64,000 nucleotides of DNA from Tomocerus qinae (lineage: Eukaryota; Arthropoda; Collembola; Entomobryomorpha; Tomoceridae), in NCBI GenBank assembly GCA_020055645.1, contig CM034547.1, positions 42,759,909 through 42,823,908 of the forward strand. The letters run 5' to 3'. Positions 57,486 through 64,000 of the stretch are shown here, one piece after another (the stretch's first letter is position 1; each line of letters begins with the position of its first letter). A program made the translations under genes and the position numbers. Under the pieces are notes generated by a model, which was given only the letters and a program-made list of their open reading frames with translations, was not told where the DNA came from and made no database searches.

Positions 57486-60400
57486 GAACGTACATTATAC
57501 TATATGCTAGCTACGTAAATAATAATAAGTTAGTTAAGATAACATAAGTGAACTATATGTAATATTACGTTTACAAATACAAGACATAACAACTGAAATG
57601 TGAAGTAAAAAGTGGAAAAATTTACGTTACAATGTCTCACATTAATTATTTCTTTCCTAACTTGCATTTCTAGACCATTTTATCCCAGGCTCAGGAAGTT
57701 CATATTTTCACGGTTTTATTCTCTTCTATTTTTCTAGCCCACTACTATAAGTTATAATATCAAAATTACTATATTATGTACATAACAGGATATCTGAAAG
57801 TAGTGCAAACTCCAAAAATGCCTTAGAAATTGTTTTCTTAAATACTCGACTGAACTACGTATATTCTGGACGTTTTAAGGAGCCAACTCGAATATTCAAC
57901 TGAATCATTTATGTTTGTCTGTAATCGGCCAACTGTACAAATAGATAATTCTGAAGTTGCATTTCTTATTGCAAAACAAGCCTTAAATGCAAATGAGCAA
58001 AAAATAAGAGGCTAGAGATTAGCCAAAGACTAACATGCGTTTCAACATATGTAGGTGAAAATGAAAAACTTTAAAAAACTTATATGATGAGTAAGTGCTT
58101 ACCTCAAATAATCTATAATAGTAAACACCAGATTGGCTAATACAAAGTAAAATATGCATTACATAAATTACCAACTTACTTTATTATGGTTGCACAAAAT
58201 CAATGATATAAATGAGCAGGACCACTTAAAAGTTATCTTGTGTGAGAAGGTGAGATGATCTTGGCTTGAATTTTGAATGAACTAAGCAACTCCGAAAATA
58301 AGGTAATAACTTTTTTTAGATAACTGTGAATTTGTGTTAGTCAAAATCATCCTTCTCTAGTTATATAACTTGTATTTACGAAAGAAGAATTATTATGCAT
58401 CATCAAGGTGCTTAACACACCAACAAATCTTTCATTTCCGTTACATTGGATCAGAGAACCAATAAGGTCTAATATCTTTGTGTAACTACCCAGCCTAATT
58501 TTAAAAAATATGTAAAATCCTTAAAATTTCAAATTGTATTGATATAGGTGATGATAATCCTACTAGTATTTCGACTACAATAAAGAATGTTCCTGTGGAC
58601 TTGTGGATGGTTCATGGTTTACATTATTTACAAATTGATACTTTTATTAACTCTCCAGCAGTTAGTTGAGAAAATTAGAGTGTGAAAAAGAGGGCCAAAG
58701 GAAAGGCAATAAAGTGACATGTAATTCATAACTATTATCCATGTTTCAATATGAATTCAAAGAATATTTGTTCTGATACAAAGTAGTATAGGAGTGTGGA
58801 CCTCATAGAAGTTTGTACAGATGGTCCCACCTCTACATGATCTTGGATACAAAATTCATGCAAAAGATTCAGGGAAATAGACATAGCTATAGACATGATA
58901 CAAAAGCTTGCTTTGTGTTATTGTTGCATGAAGCATTTAATTCAATTCAAAGCAGTTCTTATAATATTATAGATTTACATAATGTACTGCTACACATAAG
59001 TATATTGCACTACAACGAAATGTTGGTTTGCAGTTTGTATAGGAAAGAAAATGCAATGGCAATAGTTTCCTTGTAAGACTTGTCGTGTCCGTGCAATGTT
59101 AAAGTTGAATCTGTCTGATCGTGAGTGGAGGATCCCACTTGTACAAGTTTATTGTCATATAAATACTAGTAACTGTCCCTCTGTTTCATTTCCCAGTTCA
59201 TCTCGTGAGCATAAAACTCGGCTAATAGCCCTCCTTTATTTTATGAGCTCTTTATGAAGCATTACATACATAATAGGCATTTCGGAACTCTATCTTCCTA
59301 ATTCCATGTTATTCTATTCTATACATCCCAACTGCCTTTTTTTGGCGAATTTTAACGGAACATAATATTTCAAAGCACTATACGCACTTCCAAACATTCC
59401 CCTTTTATAAATTCATCATTAATCTTCGATAGTAAATAAGCACTGCTCTTTTGCAAATGCATTTTATGCTTGAGTTGTATAAAATATGATTTACAACAAA
59501 ACTTCTATGGGTTCTTAACATAATTCTTCCTAATTTAGTACTTCTATTGTCAGTAATATGCTAATAAAGTTAGGATAATTTTATTTTTCCTTCCTCGTTT
59601 ATTTTTAGATTTATCAAAACTATCTTCTTCTCTTGCTCTGTCATTTTCCGCTCCGAACACTACTCCTTATACAATTTGGAGTTACTTAAATCACCTGCCT
59701 AATATACTTGCATTGCCATTACATAATCTAAAGAGTATAAAAATCATAAACTTCTGGAAAATAAAAACAAACTCCCACAATATGATAAAAATATTTGAAA
59801 ATGTAAACTTTGTACTTTGTGCCAAATTCCCACTCGCTAGTATTACATTGATAGGAATTAATAATAGGATTTAGTGAAGCAATGACGAGACTAAATATAC
59901 TACCGAAGAAGGATTTCTGTATTCATTTGAAGTGAACAACAGATATAGAAACGAAAGAGCAGGGAGATCGTTAGAGAAAATTCCTCTGAGAAAAATTTAA
60001 TGATGCAAAAACGGAAAATTACAGAGAGATAGGGGATTAATGAGAAAATATGCGACCCTGACTTGCCTTGACTTTTAGCATTATAGAAATTATGGAGTGG
60101 AGAAGAGTTGGTTTGACTCTGTTGCCTTAACTAACATAATGATCGCGAACTGCTTTAGCAGTGACTTTCAAGCCTGAAATGGATGTTAATAATAAGTTAA
60201 GTAATTTCAAGTTTTACTACATATAGGTTGTATATTATCTATATACTAGTATTATGTAATGAGCAAAGACCTTTACTTTCATTGTGGGAGAGTTTGTAAA
60301 ACTTTTTGCGAATATTGTTAAAAATTGCTCATTAGTGTTTGTTTGGAATAAGATTTTCTGCGAGCAATAATCCGGGAGTGTAGGCCTTTGAATAGGTTGT

Positions 60401-60676
60401 GCAGGATGTACAGTTAATGGCTAAAGAAATGGAAGAAGAGAAGAAAGGACGAGACATTAAGAAGTAGGAATTTTTTATTAGGAACTTGATTAGATCTTGA
60501 GTGAAATGAATATACAATGATACGATAGATAATCGTCCTTCTGCTAAAAGTATACAACTTACCTTTCTAATAGGATTTACTTCTTGTGCTTAATAGGTGC
60601 GCGTATTTAAAAGCGTGATAAATCCTTTGGGTTATTTAATATGTATTGTATACCAGGTAGTATTTCCTCTATGCAG
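57486..60676. other. Intergenic, nothing recognised
   Basis: AT-rich sequence between the Ig receptor and the CLIP gene. Short ORFs (for example 58813-59076) have no domain or splice context. Confidence 0.55.
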
Positions 60677-60757
60677 ATGACTACCAACCAAGTAGTGCAA
60701 TTGAATCTGAATCAAACAGCTTCACTCGGATCGGATGTCTGTCTGTAACTCATTCAA
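60677..60757 (+). CDS. Orphan exon-like segment
   Basis: CCTCTATGCAG precedes and TTCAA|GTAAGT follows. 81 bp, open in phase 1-1, read as (D)DYQPSSAIESESNSF and TRIGCLSVTHS. No partner exon is certain. It could be a further alternative tail exon of the Ig receptor or a 5' exon of an unseen gene. It could also be chance. Confidence 0.3.
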
Positions 60758-61845
60758 GTAAGTATATAGAGAATATGTGTTGTTCCCTACCGCTGTGCGA
60801 TGCAAATCACCTTCAGGACACAATCATATAAAATAACAGAACCTTCCTGAGAGGAATCCTTCAAAGTCTTTAGCATTTCATACCAGAAGTTACAATGGAA
60901 TACTTTACATATTAGATTTATATTAAAGTCGAAAGCTTTACGTTAATCCAATCAGGTCGTTCACCCACCTTACATGTACATACTTAGGTAATACGTATCA
61001 AAGCCATGCAATAACCAACCTAACCCCTTCTTCCTAACTAGCAAATAACATCAGTAAAAGATGCAAAATGCCAAACGTGAATGCCTATCTTATCTATAGC
61101 CATTATTTTCCCGATGATCCTTTCACAGTCCAGCCAGACAGTCGACAATAGTAGAGAACATACTTATTATCCCTCATACTGCAATACCACAAAATTATAT
61201 CTTAACAAGGACAGGTATAGCTTGCCTACGTGAATGAAGGAAGGAAAACTGATGTAATCGTGATTCTTTAGCTGGACTGGACTGGAATTCGTATACTTCT
61301 TATAGTAGGTACCTTTTGCAAGAAATCTGATTGCTCGGTGTAGCATTTATTTCCCTGTCTCTCTTGTGTTGAGATGTTATGTTGTCTTTCTTGTCTTGTC
61401 CTGCGATGTGATGTCTCATGTTGAGACTCCTTTTGACTTGACGTGTTCTATTCTATGAATCAGAATCTTGAATTTATCTATTTGCTTAGGAGAGAAAGAA
61501 AACAACTCTTGATCTTGGTATGTTGATCTTCTGAGTCAACTAGCTTTGTAACTCTTCCTTGTTCACTAGTTGATTCTCATCTTGCATATCGTGGTAGGAC
61601 AGCAATCTGTTGAGAAAGGAATCGCCACTACACAACTTGTGATTTAATATTTCTGCCTTTGTTCACTCAGTTCGGTTATTTAAAAAGTTGTATAATATAT
61701 ATTTGTATTGTATTGGCATTCTCACCTTGTGGTAGTAATCCGATTGAATAATTTAATAATAATTGTAGTCAAAGTTAAATTGTGGCTGAGAGCAGTTTCT
61801 TCTGTTTACAATCGTAAATAGTGTGTACTCAAACAACAAGAAAGT
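60758..61845. other. Upstream region of the CLIP gene
   Basis: Presumed promoter and 5' UTR. An AT-rich TATAATATATAT occurs near 61690, but its distance to the ATG leaves its role open. No other signal is assigned. Confidence 0.4.
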
Positions 61846-61951
61846 ATGCGCACCGTTTGGTTACTTTCGGCTAACGTTTTCTTGTTGGCTGTAATCGGAT
61901 TCACTCACGCTAAGAAATGGAGCACAAACAAAGACTCGATTATCATAGAAG
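61846..61951 (+). CDS. CLIP-domain protein, exon 1 (signal peptide)
   Basis: ATG 61846 starts a clear signal peptide, MRTVWLLSANVFLLAVIGF, with a likely cut after THA (residue 22), followed by KKWSTNKDS. The donor GAAG|GTAAAG gives phase 1, matching the next acceptor. The protein is therefore secreted. Confidence 0.88.
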
Positions 61952-62106
61952 GTAAAGACAGTTAATAATTATGTATGAACAGAAAATTATCATAACAATT
62001 GTGTCGTGTGATCGTGATAAAGTGAATTACATTTAAATTGCATAAATATTCTTGTTCCTTTATAATCATTATAATAATACATTTTTATTTACCTTTTCAA
62101 TTAAAG

Positions 62107-62322
62107 CTGATAATGATGATGGAATCCTTTCCGATGAAACTATTGAGAAAATTGAGTGCCGCACCATTGACAGCGAAGTTGGACAATGCGTCACAGTCAG
62201 AAGATGTCATCCAATTTTATTCACAGATGATGGGGCTATTCGCAATAAAGAGTTAGCGGAGACATTTGCCACGACAGATGCTTCTTGTGTTACAGAAGTG
62301 TCACCAAAGACCTCTTCTTTGG
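62107..62322 (+). CDS. CLIP-domain protein, exon 2 (most of the CLIP domain)
   Basis: After AATTAAAG, phase 1-1, donor TTGG|GTAACT. It carries IECRTIDSEVGQCVTVRRC and DASC: cysteines 53, 63, 69 and 96 of the joined protein. The spacing C-x9-C-x5-C and the GxC and RRC contexts fit CLIP domains, which use three disulfides (1-5, 2-4, 3-6) as known for the family. Confidence 0.88.
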
Positions 62323-62452
62323 GTAACTTAAATTCAATAATATACTCTTGTGTCCTATAGTATATCTAATACATTTACTAATAGAAAATAATAATTAATT
62401 TTACCACTTTTAATCAAAAGTCGCAAATACGGATACATTTTTATTTCTAAAG

Positions 62453-64000
62453 ATATTGGAGATAGAACGATTTGTTGTGCTGTAAGCAAATTACTATCGT
62501 CATTAAGAACGGGGCTTGATGAGGAACTGGAACTCTACCCAACAACAATTGAACCTATTTTTAATGACCAGCCACAAGCAGAAGAGTTGTCTGCAGTGAC
62601 AACAGTGGATTCCTTCATTCTTGATGATGATGCTATTGTTCTGGAAGACGAGCCAGCACAAACGACTTCGGCGCCAATTTCAATCATTCTCAGCCATCTA
62701 ATCAACAGTAACCCCACAGTGGAGCCCATTGCTGACGAACCAGTACAAACTACATCATCGCCAGTAGCCAATAATCAAATTGCAAATGACTACATTTCTC
62801 CAGCCAGTGAAGCTGTAGTTATTGAAAATGTTTTTGCCAATTCAGTGGATAAGGAAAATATTTTAGAAGATGCTCCTGCCGAAGTATCCGCAGATACTAC
62901 CACTATTCGAGAAGGTATTGCGCAAGATGATCCAGTCGCAACAACTGAAGCTACAAAACTTGCAGAGAAGATTCCAGCTCAAGATATTCCTGTACAAGAC
63001 GAGTCTATTATTACAAATGAATTTGATGCACCTGCGCCCACCACTGTCCGAGAAGAACTTCAAGATGAAGTAGTAACAACTTCAGCTCCTAAAGTAAAGG
63101 ATATCGAAGAGATTCCCGTCGCTGATCAAACTGAAATTCCAGAGGTGCGACCAACAACAGTAGAACCAGTAGCACTTTCAGAAACGGAAATACCTACAGC
63201 AGTGTCTGATGAGACTCAGGCTGAAATAGTTCTTCAATCTGGTATTTTGCCGTCGGTAGATCAGGGAGAGGTAGTATCATCGGAACCACATTCAACTACA
63301 GACACACCTCAGCGTGATGCACCTGCACCCGAAACAACAGTAGTACCTGAAGTGGAAATTCCAGTAGAATCACAGACTGGAATATTTTCATTGCCTAGTA
63401 CTTCCGTAGAACCTGAAACGACGGCTCATTATCAATCATCTCCTGCAGAATCTGAAGGTCAATCATTTTCGGAAGTGGCTCCTTCATCGGATTCTTCGGG
63501 AGAACCCGAAGTAATTCCTTCTGTACCTGAAGTATCTTCCACTGTAATCCCTGAAGTACCTTCCTCAGCCGTACCCGAAGTATCATCCTCCACAGTACCC
63601 GAAGTATCATCCTCCGCCGTACCCGAAGTATCATCCTCCGCCGTACCCGAAGTATCTTCTTCCGCCGTACCTGAAGTATCATCCTCCGCCGTACCCGAAG
63701 TAGCTTCCTCCGCCGTACCCGAAGTAGCTTCCTCCATCGTACCCGAAGTATCATCCTCCGCCGTACCCGAAGTATCATTCTCGGCTGTACCTGAAACTAC
63801 AATTCAATCTGCATCAACTGTTCCCGAGGATTCTGAACGCCCAGTTCAATCTCTGTCTGAAGTGTCTCCATCCTCAGACTTTTCGGCCGAGCCAGAAGTA
63901 ATTAATCGTTTGCCGGAAATATCTTCCTCTCCTGCCGTACCTGAGATTCCCATCAAACTTGAAGTAGAGATTTCTTCGGAGACTCCAGTACATTCTGAAC
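62453..64000 (+). CDS. CLIP-domain protein, exon 3 (end of CLIP, long repetitive linker; 3' partial)
   Basis: After TTTCTAAAG, phase 1. It opens (D)IGDRTICCAVSKL, the CC pair that completes the CLIP domain (residues 115-116). More than 500 further residues are open to the window edge, rich in Ser, Thr, Pro, Val and Glu with no Cys. Such linkers separate CLIP from a chymotrypsin-like protease domain in CLIP serine proteases of melanisation or Toll cascades. Here the linker is unusually long and partly a tandem repeat. The protease domain, if any, lies beyond 64000, so a protease, an inactive homologue or a CLIP-only mucin-like protein all remain possible. Confidence 0.85.
63571..63786 (+). repeat. 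Coding minisatellite: nine 24-bp units
   Basis: Nine in-phase units of exactly 24 bp, each encoding VPEV(S/A)(S/F)S(A/T/I). Looser versions continue on both sides (about 63505-63570 and to 63795). The unit is a multiple of three, so copy-number change would alter linker length without breaking the frame. Confidence 0.95.

Noticed and set aside
63395-63778. Long minus-strand ORFs opposite the CLIP linker
   Set aside because: They arise because the 24-bp repeat lacks stops in several frames. The plus frame continues from the CLIP domain with correct splicing.

Overview
The window looks like nuclear DNA from an arthropod. The reasons are AT-rich sequence, GT-AG introns from 0.1 to over 9 kb, a CLIP-domain protein (a family best known from arthropods), and an immunoglobulin-superfamily receptor whose extracellular exons resemble an insect neural/muscle adhesion family. 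The genus cannot be told from the sequence. All three genetic units recognised (two host genes and one LTR retrotransposon) lie on the + strand. No convincing minus-strand gene, tRNA or rRNA was found.

Layout. (1) About 1-57,500: the 3' part of a multi-exon gene for a type I membrane protein; its signal peptide and first exons lie upstream of the window. Seven Ig domains are encoded between 3,687 and 41,823, a transmembrane segment at 42,616-42,753, and cytoplasmic exons from 46,857 to 57,158. Every listed splice junction was checked by hand for GT/AG and phase, and the core reading frame stays open throughout. The tail has three competing phase-0 terminal exons (ending at 53,533, 55,127 and 57,158) and interchangeable internal exons, so the gene probably makes several cytoplasmic tails on one ectodomain. 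(2) 17,821-24,489: a young Ty3/Gypsy-type LTR retrotransposon in a large intron, same strand as the host gene. It has 606-bp LTRs that differ at one position by eye, a GTAC target-site duplication, a primer-binding site, a polypurine tract, gag and an intact pol in the -1 frame. It also has a third ORF after pol that looks like a second, unrelated gag fragment and runs through the polypurine tract into the 3' LTR. (3) 57,159-61,845: mostly empty intergenic sequence with one orphan exon-like segment. (4) 61,846-64,000 (continues past the window): a secreted CLIP-domain protein with a long Ser/Pro/Val/Glu-rich linker holding nine 24-bp tandem repeats. A serine protease domain may follow outside the window.

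The two host genes show no functional link here beyond adjacency. The most unusual signals are the modular cytoplasmic exons of the Ig receptor (including a hairpin beside a cassette-exon donor and a stretch open in two frames), the gag-like third ORF of the retrotransposon, and the minisatellite-bearing CLIP protein.
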